Shown here piece by piece: positions 25,101-34,655 of a stretch of 64,000 nt of DNA. Made by a program: the position numbers and the translations under genes. The notes beneath the pieces are model-generated. The model saw only the letters and a list, made by a program, of their open reading frames with translations, searched no databases and had not been told where the DNA came from. This stretch comes from Methylobacterium sp. R2-1 (lineage in GTDB: Bacteria > Pseudomonadota > Alphaproteobacteria > Rhizobiales > Beijerinckiaceae). The stretch spans positions 355,850-419,849 of the forward strand of contig NZ_JACHWM010000003.1 of NCBI RefSeq assembly GCF_014191355.1. Reading direction: 5' to 3'. Position 1 is the first letter of the stretch. The number at the start of each line of letters is the position of its first letter.

Positions 25101-27392
25101 CTACCAGCGATAGGTCAGCGTTCCGAAGACGCTGCGCCGGAAGCCCTCGAAGACGTAGCCGATGTAGAAGCCGGAGGTGAAGTAGCGCTGGTCGAACAGG
25201 TTGGTCGCGTTCACCGAGAGGATCGCCCCGTTCCAGGCCGGGTTCAGCCGGGCGAGGTCGTAGCTGAGCGAGGCGTCGACGAGGGCGTAGGCCGGAATGT
25301 GGTCGACATTGGTCGCGTCGGTCCGGGCGCCGACGTAGCGCACGCCGGCCCCCGCGCGGAAGCCGCCGAAGGGCGAGCCGAGCGGGAAGGCATAGTCGGC
25401 GAACAGCGAGAGGGTGTTGGCCGGCGCGTTGAGAAGCCGGTTCCCGACCAGCGCCGGGTTTGACGGGTTCTTCGTCACCTTCGTGTCGAGATGCGCGAAG
25501 CCGAAGATCAGGTTGAACCCCTCGAACAGGCTGGCCTTGCCCTCGAGTTCGAAGCCGTTCGCCACCGCTTCGCCGGTCTGGATGAAGAAGCCGGGGTTGA
25601 GCGGGTCGGCCAGCGGGATGTTGGTCTGCGTGATCTCGAAATAGGAGGCGGTGTAGAGGGTGTTGCTGCCCTCCGGCTGCCACTTGACGCCGCCCTCGAT
25701 CTGCTTGGCCTCGCGCGGCTCCAGAGCCGATCCGTCGGCCCGCTGGCCCGCGATCTGCGGGTTGAAGGAGGTCGAGTACGATACGTAGGGCACCACGCCG
25801 GCGTCGAACTCGTAGCCCAGGGCGACGCGGTAGCTTAGCGCCGAGAAGCTCTGCTGATCGACCGTGGTCCGGTTCAGGGTCGGGAGCGGGAGGTTGGGGA
25901 AGTTGAAGGTCGTGCGGACTTCCTGATCGACCCAGTCGTTGCGCACGCTCCCCGTGAGGATGAAGCCGTTCCACTTCATCTGGTCCTGGAAGTAGAGGCC
26001 GGTCTGCTGCTGCGTCGCGCGGGTGGCGACGTTCGTCCGCAGGGGGAAGGCGATGCTCAGATTGTAGACCGGATTGTAGAGGTCGATCAGACGGTTGGCG
26101 GCGGCGGTCGGATAGCCGAGCGGGAAGGTCCGCGCGTCGCGGCGGAGATAGTTCTGGAAGTCGATGCCGAAGACGACGTTGTGCTGGACGTCGAAGGCGT
26201 CGAACCGGCCCTCGATATGGTTGTCTGCGAGCAGTCCCTGACTCGACTGGTTGCGAAGGTAGGGGAAGACCGAGACCGACAGGAAGTTGGCCGGCGTCTG
26301 GGCGGCGGACGCCCCGTAACCGTCGAACTTCGAGGTCGTCTCGTAGGCGCGGAAGGCCGAGTGGAACAGCCAGCCGGGCGCGAAGGTGTGGTCGAGGATG
26401 TAGCCGATCTCCTTGTTCTCCAGGAGGCCGGTGTTGAAGTTCGGCTGCCCCACGAAGACGTCGCGCGGGTAGAAGCCGCGGGCGCTCGGGATGATGCTGC
26501 CGACGACCGGCAGGCTCTGCTCGGAGCCGCTGCCGCGGAACTCGGCGTATTTGGCGAGCACGGTGAGCGAGGTGTCGGCATCCGGGCGCCACGTGACGGC
26601 GGGGGCGATGAAGGTCCGGTCGTCCGGCGTGTAGCGGACCTGGCTGTCGGCGTTCCGGATCAGGCCGGTGATGCGGTAGGCGAATTGAGGCGCGCCGTCG
26701 ACCGGGCCGGTCAGGTCGAAGCCCGCTTGAATCCGGTTGCGGTTGCCGCCCTGCAGAATGACTTCGTTGAAGGGCGTGAAGGAAGGCCGCTTCGAGACGA
26801 GGTTGATGATGCCGCCGGGCTGGCCGGCGCCGTAGAGCACCGAGATCGGACCCTTCACGACGTCTATGCGCTCGTAGGCATAGGGTTCGACATTCTGGTC
26901 GAACGAGTTGAAGCCGTAGCGAAGGCCGTCCTCGTAGACGTTGTCGAAGTTGTTCGCGTTGAAGCCGCGCAGGGTGAAGGTCGGCCCGCCCTGGCCGCCG
27001 GGATAATCGACCGCCTGAACGTTCGAGGTATAGGCCACCGCCGTGTTCAGATCCTGCACGCCGCGCACGTCGAGTTCCTCGCGGGTGATGACGCTGACCG
27101 TGGCAGGCGTCTCAAGGATCGACCCGTTGCCCTTCGTGCCCGCGGTTGAGCGCGTCGCAACGAAGCCGGTCGTGCCATAGGTCGGCTGCTGTCCCTCGAC
27201 CGAGAGTTCTTCGAGCTGCACCGAGGCTTCCGCGGCGCCGACTGGTGTCGGCGTGTTTGAGGCGCCGCGGGGTTTCGCGGCTTGCGCCTGCGCCTGGCCG
27301 AGGCCGACGAGCATGACGGAGCCGGCAAGACCGAACACACGAAGAGCGCGCACGGAGCTGTCCGCACGCGATGAAGGAACCCGATGTCGCAT
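25101..27392 (-). CDS. TonB-dependent siderophore receptor
   Basis: A 763-residue outer-membrane receptor. A signal peptide ends near AQAQA (residues 33-38). The plug domain (about residues 75-210) includes PATVSVITREELDVRGVQDLN and YERIDVVKGPISVLYGAGQPGGIINLVSKRP. The rest is a 22-strand barrel ending in the expected aromatic residue (TYRW). There is no N-terminal STN signalling domain, so it should not act through a FecI/FecR cascade. It is first in a three-gene unit with the PepSY and small membrane proteins and takes up a ferric siderophore with TonB-ExbBD energy. Specificity unknown. Confidence 0.95.
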   Translation of the reverse strand: MRHRVPSSRADSSVRALRVFGLAGSVMLVGLGQAQAQAAKPRGASNTPTPVGAAEASVQLEELSVEGQQPTYGTTGFVATRSTAGTKGNGSILETPATVSVITREELDVRGVQDLNTAVAYTSNVQAVDYPGGQGGPTFTLRGFNANNFDNVYEDGLRYGFNSFDQNVEPYAYERIDVVKGPISVLYGAGQPGGIINLVSKRPSFTPFNEVILQGGNRNRIQAGFDLTGPVDGAPQFAYRITGLIRNADSQVRYTPDDRTFIAPAVTWRPDADTSLTVLAKYAEFRGSGSEQSLPVVGSIIPSARGFYPRDVFVGQPNFNTGLLENKEIGYILDHTFAPGWLFHSAFRAYETTSKFDGYGASAAQTPANFLSVSVFPYLRNQSSQGLLADNHIEGRFDAFDVQHNVVFGIDFQNYLRRDARTFPLGYPTAAANRLIDLYNPVYNLSIAFPLRTNVATRATQQQTGLYFQDQMKWNGFILTGSVRNDWVDQEVRTTFNFPNLPLPTLNRTTVDQQSFSALSYRVALGYEFDAGVVPYVSYSTSFNPQIAGQRADGSALEPREAKQIEGGVKWQPEGSNTLYTASYFEITQTNIPLADPLNPGFFIQTGEAVANGFELEGKASLFEGFNLIFGFAHLDTKVTKNPSNPALVGNRLLNAPANTLSLFADYAFPLGSPFGGFRAGAGVRYVGARTDATNVDHIPAYALVDASLSYDLARLNPAWNGAILSVNATNLFDQRYFTSGFYIGYVFEGFRRSVFGTLTYRW

Positions 27393-27480
27393 GATAGATC
27401 GACCGATCCGGCTTCCCCGAAGTCCTTGCGCGCCGGATTGCGCAGGCCTTTCGCTGAGACGGCATGATCAGGATTCGCAC

Positions 27481-27509
27481 AATTACTATCTTATGTTATT
27501 AGAGTAATT
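27481..27509. promoter_or_regulatory. AT-rich inverted repeat upstream of the TonB receptor
   Basis: AATTACT (27481-27487) and AGTAATT (27503-27509) form an inverted repeat in an AT-rich block about 90-117 bases upstream of the receptor start, in an otherwise GC-rich region. Position and context suggest an iron-responsive operator or promoter. It does not clearly match a Fur or Irr consensus. Confidence 0.35.
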
Positions 27510-27717
27510 ACAAATTCAAGCCGGCTGCCGCCGACTTTCCCGCAAACGGCTAAGGCGGTCATTTGGAACGGGAATTTTGGAAGACGGTCCTGCCTTGTGA
27601 CGGCGATTGCAGACCCCCGTCCCCGCGCGACCGCCCCTGACTGTTGCCTTCCGGACACAAGGACTTGACGTCGGGAGGCGGGACGCGCAGTGCGGCGGGG
27701 CGCAGCGGCAGGACGGC

Positions 27718-28503
27718 ATGATCAAGCGGACCTTCAACATCGACGTCCCCACCCACCGCAATGCCTACGATCTGTTCGAGGGACGCTGGGCGAGCGATCT
27801 CAGCGAACTCGTTCCCGACCTGCCGGTCGGCGGCGGCCTGCCAGGCTTCCGCGCCGATCCGCGCCCGCGGCAGGCGGCGGAGATTTTGGGACGCGACGGG
27901 CGCTTCGACGGCTACGACATCCTCGAACTCGGGCCGCTCGAAGGCGCCCATACCTGCCAGCTCGAAGCGCTCGGCGCGAACAGCGTCACGGCGGTGGAGT
28001 CGAACTCGGAGGCCTTCCTCAAGTCGCTCATCGTCAAGAACATCGCCGGCCTCAACCGCTCGACCTTCCTGCTCGGCGATGTCAGCCGGCATCTCGCCGC
28101 GTCGGGGCCGCGCTACGACCTGATCTTCGCCTGCGGCATTCTCTACCACATGTTCGATCCGCTCGAACTGATCCGGCTCGCCGCTGCCCGCTCCGACCGG
28201 CTGTTCCTCTGGACCCACTACTACGCCCCGCAGGCCCGTCTGCGCCGCCACGTGCCGCGCCCGGTCGAGCACGGGGGGCTGAACCTCACCCTGCACGAGC
28301 TGACCTACCGCGACCGCGGGCTGGCCACCTTCTGGGGCGGCAACCAGGGCAAGACCCGCTGGATCGGGCTTCCCGACCTGATCCGGGTGCTCGCCCATCA
28401 CGGTCTTACCGAGACGACGATCATCGCCGATGATCCGGATTTCGTGAATGGACCCGCCGTGACGCTGGCGGCCCAACGCCCGCCTGCCGCTTCTGCCGCT
28501 TGA
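27718..28503 (+). CDS. Class I SAM-dependent methyltransferase
   Basis: A 261-residue protein with a Rossmann methyltransferase core: motif I reads [13 protein letters not shown] (about residues 69-81), the acidic end of strand 2 is in [11 protein letters not shown], and motif IV is [18 protein letters not shown], close to that of CmoB-like and DUF1698 proteins. The C-terminal part has FLWTHYY and [11 protein letters not shown]. The ATG at 27718 is preferred over the longer upstream frame. Substrate unknown. It precedes gatB by about 75 bases. Confidence 0.75.
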   Translation: MIKRTFNIDVPTHRNAYDLFEGRWASDLSELVPDLPVGGGLPGFRADPRPRQAAEILGRDGRFDGYDILELGPLEGAHTCQLEALGANSVTAVESNSEAFLKSLIVKNIAGLNRSTFLLGDVSRHLAASGPRYDLIFACGILYHMFDPLELIRLAAARSDRLFLWTHYYAPQARLRRHVPRPVEHGGLNLTLHELTYRDRGLATFWGGNQGKTRWIGLPDLIRVLAHHGLTETTIIADDPDFVNGPAVTLAAQRPPAASAA

Positions 28504-28577
28504 CCCGTCCCGCGCCGGCTCCCTACACAACCTCGAAAGGCGCCGATCCGACGGTGCCGGCACCGAAGTCGAAGAGA

Positions 28578-30050
28578 ATGACCGAGCGCGTCGATCCGAA
28601 GAAGCTTATCAAGGGCGGCCTGCACGACTGGGAGGTCGTGATCGGCATGGAGATCCACGCCCAGGTCACAAGCCGCTCCAAGCTATTCTCCGGCGCCTCG
28701 ACCGCCTTCGGCGGCGAGCCCAACGACCACGTCTCGTTGGTCGATGCGGCCATGCCCGGCATGCTGCCGGTCATCAACGAGGAATGCGTCGCCCAGGCCG
28801 TGCGCACCGGTCTCGGGCTCAAGGCCCGGATCAACCTTCGCTCCGTCTTCGACCGGAAGAACTACTTCTATCCGGACTTGCCGCAGGGCTACCAGATCTC
28901 GCAGTACAAGGACCCGATCGTCGGCGAGGGCGAGGTGCTGGTCGATCTGCCCGAGGGCGAGTCGATCACGGTGGGCATCGAGCGGCTGCACCTCGAACAG
29001 GATGCCGGCAAGTCCCTGCACGACCAGGATCCGACCAAGAGCTTCGTCGATCTCAACCGCTCCGGCGTGGCGCTGATGGAGATCGTCTCCCGGCCCGATC
29101 TGCGCTCTTCGGAGGAGGCCAGGGCCTACGTGACGAAGCTGCGCACGATCTTGCGCTATCTCGGTACCTGCGACGGCGACATGGAGAAAGGGAGTCTCCG
29201 CGCCGACGTGAACGTCTCGGTACGCCGCCCCGGTGAGCCGCTCGGCACGCGCTGCGAGATCAAGAACGTCAACTCGATCCGCTTCATCGGCCAGGCGATC
29301 GAGGTCGAGGCGCGGCGCCAGATCGCGATTCTGGAGGATGGCGGCAAGATCGATCAGGAGACGCGCCTGTTCGATCCGGGCAAGGGCGAGACCCGCTCGA
29401 TGCGCTCGAAGGAAGAGGCGCACGACTACCGCTACTTCCCCGATCCCGACCTGCTGCCGCTCGAATTCGACCAGGCCTACGTCGATGCGCTGGCTTCGGG
29501 TCTGCCGGAGCTGCCGGACGCCAAGAAGGCGCGCTTCATCAAGGATTTCGGCCTCAGCGCTTACGATGCCGGCGTGCTCGTCGCCGAGCGAGCCTCGGCC
29601 GACTACTTCGAGGCGGTGGCGCGCGGGCGCGACGGCAAGGCTGCCGCGAACTGGGTCATCAACGAGCTGTTCGGCCGCCTCAACAAGGAGGGCCGGACCA
29701 TCGAGGATACGCCAGTCTCCGCCGAGCAACTCGGCACCATCGTCGACCTCATTGGCGAGGGCGTGATCTCGGGCAAGATCGCCAAGGACCTGTTCGAGAT
29801 CGTCTGGGCCGAGGGCGGCAACCCGCGGGAGATCGTCGAGACCCGCGGCTTGAAGCAGGTGACCGACACCGGTGCCATCGAGGCGGCGGTGGACGCGATC
29901 ATCGCGGCCAATCCCGACAAGGTCGAGCAGGCCAAGGCCAAGCCGACCCTGCTCGGCTGGTTCGTCGGCCAGACCATGAAGGCGACCGGCGGCAAGGCCA
30001 ATCCGGCCGCCGTCAATGCACTCCTCAAGGATAAACTCGGTATCGAGTAG
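28578..30050 (+). CDS. gatB: Asp-tRNA(Asn)/Glu-tRNA(Gln) amidotransferase subunit B
   Basis: A 490-residue GatB of normal length. Motifs: [24 protein letters not shown] (substrate-tunnel region), [44 protein letters not shown] and a C-terminal YqeY-like helical domain with [14 protein letters not shown]. With GatA and GatC (not in the window) it amidates misacylated Glu-tRNA(Gln) and Asp-tRNA(Asn). In-frame alternative starts at GTG 28554 and TTG 28500 exist; ATG 28578 is chosen because the product then resembles other GatB N-termini. Confidence 0.96.
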   Translation: MTERVDPKKLIKGGLHDWEVVIGMEIHAQVTSRSKLFSGASTAFGGEPNDHVSLVDAAMPGMLPVINEECVAQAVRTGLGLKARINLRSVFDRKNYFYPDLPQGYQISQYKDPIVGEGEVLVDLPEGESITVGIERLHLEQDAGKSLHDQDPTKSFVDLNRSGVALMEIVSRPDLRSSEEARAYVTKLRTILRYLGTCDGDMEKGSLRADVNVSVRRPGEPLGTRCEIKNVNSIRFIGQAIEVEARRQIAILEDGGKIDQETRLFDPGKGETRSMRSKEEAHDYRYFPDPDLLPLEFDQAYVDALASGLPELPDAKKARFIKDFGLSAYDAGVLVAERASADYFEAVARGRDGKAAANWVINELFGRLNKEGRTIEDTPVSAEQLGTIVDLIGEGVISGKIAKDLFEIVWAEGGNPREIVETRGLKQVTDTGAIEAAVDAIIAANPDKVEQAKAKPTLLGWFVGQTMKATGGKANPAAVNALLKDKLGIE

Positions 30051-30404
30051 TCTTCGGACTTTTCGGAGAAGCTACAGCAGTTGAGCTAAGGCTTTCGCGT
30101 CGGTCAAATGGTCTTCTGTCGACCTTTGCGCCGGCGCGCGGTAATTCGCGCATAGGGACTTTTGAACCGCTCGGCTGGACCGTCACCAGTTCAGGAAAAT
30201 TTCCTTTCCAAATACGTGCTAAATCGCTGTAATTCATTGATGTTGCTCAGGAAAACTTCACTTCGCCGTTCTGCCCGGAGCGCGAACCGTCGTTGATCGT
30301 GCAATTTGTGACCCCCTCTTAACCTCAGGCTGAGACGCTCCACTGCATTTCACCGACCGAAACGGCGCCGCGGTTCGGTCGGACGCCTGCGGGAAAGTCG
30401 AGCG
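30051..30404. other. Intergenic region before the GGDEF-EAL gene
   Basis: About 350 bases, AT-richer from 30180 to 30330. No gene or repeat was recognised; it probably carries the promoter of the c-di-GMP gene. No clear terminator hairpin follows gatB. Confidence 0.5.
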
Positions 30405-33400
30405 ATGACAGCGACCCGTCCGGTGTCGGCCACCCACTACGGAGTCGTGGCACCTGAACGGCACACGCCCTCCGAGGCCGAGCCGGTGGGACAGCTCGAT
30501 GACCTGTGCCGCTCCGCCGTCGAAATCTTCGCGGTCCCGATGGCGATGGTCGCCCTCGTGGACGAGGACCGCTTCCGTTTCCGGGCTCGTTACGGCGTCG
30601 AGGATGACGGCGTCGAGCGCGAGAGCGCCTTCTGCAATCACACGATTCGGCGGCAGCGAGGGCAGTCTCTCGTCGTCCCCGACCTGATCCAGGACGAACG
30701 TTTCGTCGAGAATCCGCTCGTCGTCGGAGACCCTCGTGCCCGCTTCTATGCAGGGATCGCGATCGGCTCGACTTCGGGCCGTGTCATCGGCACCCTCTGC
30801 CTGATGGACCGGGTGCCGCGGAGCGATCTGTCTCCCGACCGGCTGCACTCCCTGCACGAATTGGCGCTCGTGGCCGAGGCCCATCTCCAGCTTGAGGAGG
30901 CCCGGCGCGCGGCGGAGGCTGAGGTCGTCGAGCGCCGGAATGCGGACGCGCGCCTCGCGGAGTGGGAGGCGCGGCTGCGAGCGATCGAGGCAGCCCACGC
31001 CATGGCCGAGCGCATCGCTGCCTTCGGCCATTGGCGGATCGATGTCGCCACACACACCATCACGTGGTCGGACGGGATTGCCCGCATCTTCGGGCGCAAC
31101 GCCGGTCTCGCGCCGCTGCCGCTCGAAACGCATGTCGGCTTCTATCACCCGGATGACCTCGAACGGGTCCGGGCCTCCATCGACGACGCCTTCGCAGGCC
31201 GCAGCCAGACCCTGGGTGGCGGCTACGAGCATCGCTCCCGCCTCGTTCGTCCCGACGGCGAGGTGCGGGTGGTGGCGGTGCATGGGGTCGGAGAGCACGA
31301 CGATGCGGGCCGGCTCGTCTCGATCTTCGGCGTCTGCCTCGACGTGACCGAGCTGGCCCTCTCCGAGCAGCGCCTGCGCGAGACCGGCGAGGCGATGCGT
31401 GCCACCCTCGAGGCGATGGACCAGGGGCTCGTAATGATCGGCCCCGACAAGCGGGTTCAGGTTCACAATCAGCGCGCCCGCGACCTGCTCGAACTGTCGG
31501 AGGACGTTCTGCACGAGGGGGCATCCTTCGCGGCGGTGCGGCGCCATCTCGCGCAGAGCAGCGCATTCCGGGGCGCGCTCACCGAGGTTCAGGAATCGAT
31601 GCAGCAGGGCGACTTCCCGCTCGAAGTCCAGAGCTACGAGTGCTCGCGCCCAAACGGCACGATTCTCGAGACGCGGCTCGCGCCGATGGCCTCCGGCGGC
31701 CTCGTCTGCACCTACACCGACCTGACCGAACGCCGGAAGGGCGAGGCGGCCCTTCGCTCGGCCGAAGCCGATTACCAGTCGCTGTTCCAGAACGCGGTGA
31801 TCGGGGTCTACCGTGCGCGGCTAGACGGTGGCATCGTCCAGGCCAACCGGGCGCTCGACCGCCTGCACGGCTACGGCGATGTCCCCGTTCCCCTGCCGCT
31901 CTCGGATTTCAGCCACGACTGGTATGTCGAGCCGGGCCGGCACGCCGCCTTCCTGAAATGTCTCACCCAAGAGGGCCACGTCGAGGACTTCGTGTCCGAG
32001 ATCCGCCGTCACGCGGGCGGCGAGCGTATCTGGGTCGCAGAGACGGCCTGGGTGGTGTGTGACGCCGAGGGCCGGCCGATCTGGTTCGAGGGCACCGTCG
32101 CGGACGCGACAGAGCGCAAGCGCGCACAGGCGCTGATCGAGCACATGGCCCGCCACGACGCGCTCACGGGCTTGCCCAACCGCCGTCTGTTCCAGGAGAC
32201 GCTGAGCCGCGAAATCGCGTCGGCGCGGCGTAACGAGGGCCGGGTGGCCGTGCTGTGCTGCGACCTCGACCGCTTCAAGGCCGTGAACGACACCTTCGGC
32301 CATCCGGCCGGCGACGCCCTGCTCTGCATCGTCGCGAGGCGCCTGCGCGAGGTCCTGCACGAGGGCGACGTGGTGGCCCGGCTCGGCGGTGACGAGTTCG
32401 CCATCATCATGCCGGGTCGGGGTGAGCCCCGCCGGATCGCCTCCGTCGCGCGGCGGCTGATCGAGACCGTCGGCCAGCCGATCGATCTCGACGGCCGCGC
32501 CACCACCGTCGGTGTCAGCATCGGCGTCGCGATCTGGCCGCGGCACGGCGACAGCGCCGATACCTTGTTCAAGAACGCCGACATCGCTCTCTATCGAGCC
32601 AAGGATTCCGGGCGCAACACCTTCCGGTTCTACGAGAGCGGCATGGATCTCGCCGTCGCGACCCGCAACCTGCTGGAGATCGACATGCGCGAGTCGATCC
32701 GCTCCGGCGGGTTCGCGCTGCATTACCAGCCGATCTTCGGCCTAACGGACGGTGCGCCGAAGGGCTTCGAGGCGCTTCTGCGCTGGGAGCATCCGGTGCA
32801 CGGCCCGGTCTCGCCGGGTGACTTTATTCCGCTGGCGGAAGAGACCGGCCTCATCACGCAGCTCGGCGCCTGGGCGCTGCACGAGGCCTGCCGTGAGGCG
32901 GCTGCATGGCCGGGCGACTTGCGGGTCGCCGTCAACGTGTCCGCGGTGCAGTTCCGGAAGACCGGACTCGAGCAGAGCGTGGTGCGCGCGCTCGCCGCCT
33001 CGGGTCTGCCGGCCGGGCGGCTCGAGCTGGAGATTACCGAGAGCGTGCTGATGCAGAACTCGGACGCCGTGATCGGCTGCCTGCATCGCCTGCGCGCCAT
33101 GGGCGTGCGGATCGCGCTCGACGATTTCGGCACCGGCTACTCGTCCCTGAGCTACCTGTGCCGGTTCCCCTTCGACAAGATCAAGATCGATCGATCCTTC
33201 ATCCGCGACATCGACGAGCCGGAGGCGGCGGCGGTGGTGCGGGCCGTCGTGGGCTTGGGCGAGCGCCTCGGGATGGCCATCACCGCCGAGGGCGTGGAGA
33301 CGGAGGAACAACTGGCGCGGGTCCGGCGCAAGGGCTGCACCGAGGTTCAGGGGTTCCTGCTCGGCAGGCCGCTGCCGGCTCTTCAGGCCAAGGCTCTCGT

Positions 33401-33422
33401 TGCGGAACGGGCCGTCGCTTGA
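30405..33422 (+). CDS. GAF-PAS-PAS-PAS-GGDEF-EAL c-di-GMP enzyme
   Basis: A 1005-residue cytoplasmic sensor with no transmembrane helix. An N-terminal GAF domain (about residues 28-165) is followed by a helix, a PAS_3-type domain (FGHWRIDVATHTITWSDG...), a PAS_7-type domain (MDQGLVMIGPDKRVQVHNQRA) and a third PAS (FQNAVIGVYRARLDGG). A GGDEF domain has intact GGDEF at 661-665; the RxxD inhibitory site is absent (HEGD at that place). The EAL domain begins FEALLRWEH (EAL 789-791), with NVSAVQF, ITES, DDFGTGYSS and EGVET motifs intact. Both synthase and phosphodiesterase activities are therefore possible. It is followed by a second cyclase gene. Confidence 0.95.
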   Translation: MTATRPVSATHYGVVAPERHTPSEAEPVGQLDDLCRSAVEIFAVPMAMVALVDEDRFRFRARYGVEDDGVERESAFCNHTIRRQRGQSLVVPDLIQDERFVENPLVVGDPRARFYAGIAIGSTSGRVIGTLCLMDRVPRSDLSPDRLHSLHELALVAEAHLQLEEARRAAEAEVVERRNADARLAEWEARLRAIEAAHAMAERIAAFGHWRIDVATHTITWSDGIARIFGRNAGLAPLPLETHVGFYHPDDLERVRASIDDAFAGRSQTLGGGYEHRSRLVRPDGEVRVVAVHGVGEHDDAGRLVSIFGVCLDVTELALSEQRLRETGEAMRATLEAMDQGLVMIGPDKRVQVHNQRARDLLELSEDVLHEGASFAAVRRHLAQSSAFRGALTEVQESMQQGDFPLEVQSYECSRPNGTILETRLAPMASGGLVCTYTDLTERRKGEAALRSAEADYQSLFQNAVIGVYRARLDGGIVQANRALDRLHGYGDVPVPLPLSDFSHDWYVEPGRHAAFLKCLTQEGHVEDFVSEIRRHAGGERIWVAETAWVVCDAEGRPIWFEGTVADATERKRAQALIEHMARHDALTGLPNRRLFQETLSREIASARRNEGRVAVLCCDLDRFKAVNDTFGHPAGDALLCIVARRLREVLHEGDVVARLGGDEFAIIMPGRGEPRRIASVARRLIETVGQPIDLDGRATTVGVSIGVAIWPRHGDSADTLFKNADIALYRAKDSGRNTFRFYESGMDLAVATRNLLEIDMRESIRSGGFALHYQPIFGLTDGAPKGFEALLRWEHPVHGPVSPGDFIPLAEETGLITQLGAWALHEACREAAAWPGDLRVAVNVSAVQFRKTGLEQSVVRALAASGLPAGRLELEITESVLMQNSDAVIGCLHRLRAMGVRIALDDFGTGYSSLSYLCRFPFDKIKIDRSFIRDIDEPEAAAVVRAVVGLGERLGMAITAEGVETEEQLARVRRKGCTEVQGFLLGRPLPALQAKALVAERAVA

Positions 33423-33580
33423 GCCGATGAAGATGCTGGGCAGGCGGAGTCCGCAATCGAGTGTGACTTCCGAGCAAGTGCTGGCCGGAAAGAAATCCGG
33501 GCTTCGAGTTGGAAGACTGAAATTTAACAGTAACCGGGTATCAGAGTCGTCGATACGTCGTTGGCCGGGTATGGGTGGTG

Positions 33581-34642
33581 ATGCCGGGACAGGTGCAGCA
33601 GCAGGCGGATGTGAGCCGCGACCCCGGCCGGGTCTCCGCTCAATGCGCCTGGGAGGCTCTCGCCCGGTATGGGCTCACGCCCTCCCCGCGGAATTACGAC
33701 CTGCTGCACACCTACTTCAGCGGCGGCAACCCGCCGCTCGCGGAGCGCCTCGCTCCCTGTCTCGCTCCTGGCGGCACGCTGACGGAGGAGCAGGCGAACA
33801 CGTTCTATGACGCCTGCATCGCCGGAACCTCGACGGAGGCGCGCATGCTCGACGGAGTCGGCCAACTGGCCGACGTGGCCGGCGTCCTGGCGGAGCGCGT
33901 TGCGGGCAGTTCGAAGGCGCTTGCCGGATACGGCGACGCACTGACCCATTGGTTCGGCCGCCTGACGGCACGCCCGACTACCGACGAACTCATGACGGCG
34001 CTCGTTGCCATGATCAGCGAGACCGAAGCGGCGCGGAGCCGCAACCGGCTGCTCGAGGAGCAGCTCTCGACCTCCGCCGGACACATTGCCAAGCTGCACC
34101 GAACCCTTATCGAAACGCGGCGGGAAGCGGCGACCGATGCCCTGACGGGATTGGCGAATCGCAAGGCCTTCGACGGGTTCCTGCGCGACTCGGTGGCCCG
34201 GACCCGGGCCGATGCCGGCAGCACGTTCTCCCTGCTTCTGCTCGATATCGACCACTTCAAGAATCTCAACGACCGGCATGGCCACCGCTTCGGTGATCAG
34301 GTGCTGCGGCTGGTCGGGCGGTTGCTCTGCGAGAAGACGGCCGAGCGCGACCTCGCCGCGCGCTACGGAGGCGAGGAATTCGCAATCGTGCTGGGGGAAG
34401 CCGGCATCGGCGCCGGCGTCGCCCTCGCGCAGGAGATCTGTGGCCGGCTGCGCGCTCAGCGGCTGGTCAAGCGCGGCTCCGGCGATGTCGTGGCCCAGGT
34501 GACGATCTCGGCCGGCGTCGCGCAGTACCGACCGGGCGAGACCGCCCGCGACGTGATCGAGCGGGCGGACCGCGCGCTCTACGAGGCCAAGCGGACCGGC
34601 CGCGACCGCGTCTGCCCCACGCCGCAGGCGGCCGTCGCCTGA
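33581..34642 (+). CDS. Diguanylate cyclase (GGEEF)
   Basis: A 353-residue protein with an N-terminal helical region (about residues 1-185, no transmembrane segment) and a GGDEF domain. DALTGLANRKAFD opens the domain and the active site GGEEF is at 263-267. At the inhibitory-site position the sequence is AERD rather than RxxD, so product inhibition may be lost. GTG codons at 33575 and 33578 directly precede the ATG; 33581 is chosen. It converges on dctD. It makes c-di-GMP from two GTP, probably as a dimer. Confidence 0.92.
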   Translation: MPGQVQQQADVSRDPGRVSAQCAWEALARYGLTPSPRNYDLLHTYFSGGNPPLAERLAPCLAPGGTLTEEQANTFYDACIAGTSTEARMLDGVGQLADVAGVLAERVAGSSKALAGYGDALTHWFGRLTARPTTDELMTALVAMISETEAARSRNRLLEEQLSTSAGHIAKLHRTLIETRREAATDALTGLANRKAFDGFLRDSVARTRADAGSTFSLLLLDIDHFKNLNDRHGHRFGDQVLRLVGRLLCEKTAERDLAARYGGEEFAIVLGEAGIGAGVALAQEICGRLRAQRLVKRGSGDVVAQVTISAGVAQYRPGETARDVIERADRALYEAKRTGRDRVCPTPQAAVA

Positions 34643-34655
34643 CCGCTTGCGCCGA

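Noticed and set aside
23866..26592. Single 908-aa minus-strand protein
   Set aside because: Only the last 408 codons are a real PepSY protein; the rest is an out-of-frame shadow of the TonB receptor gene.
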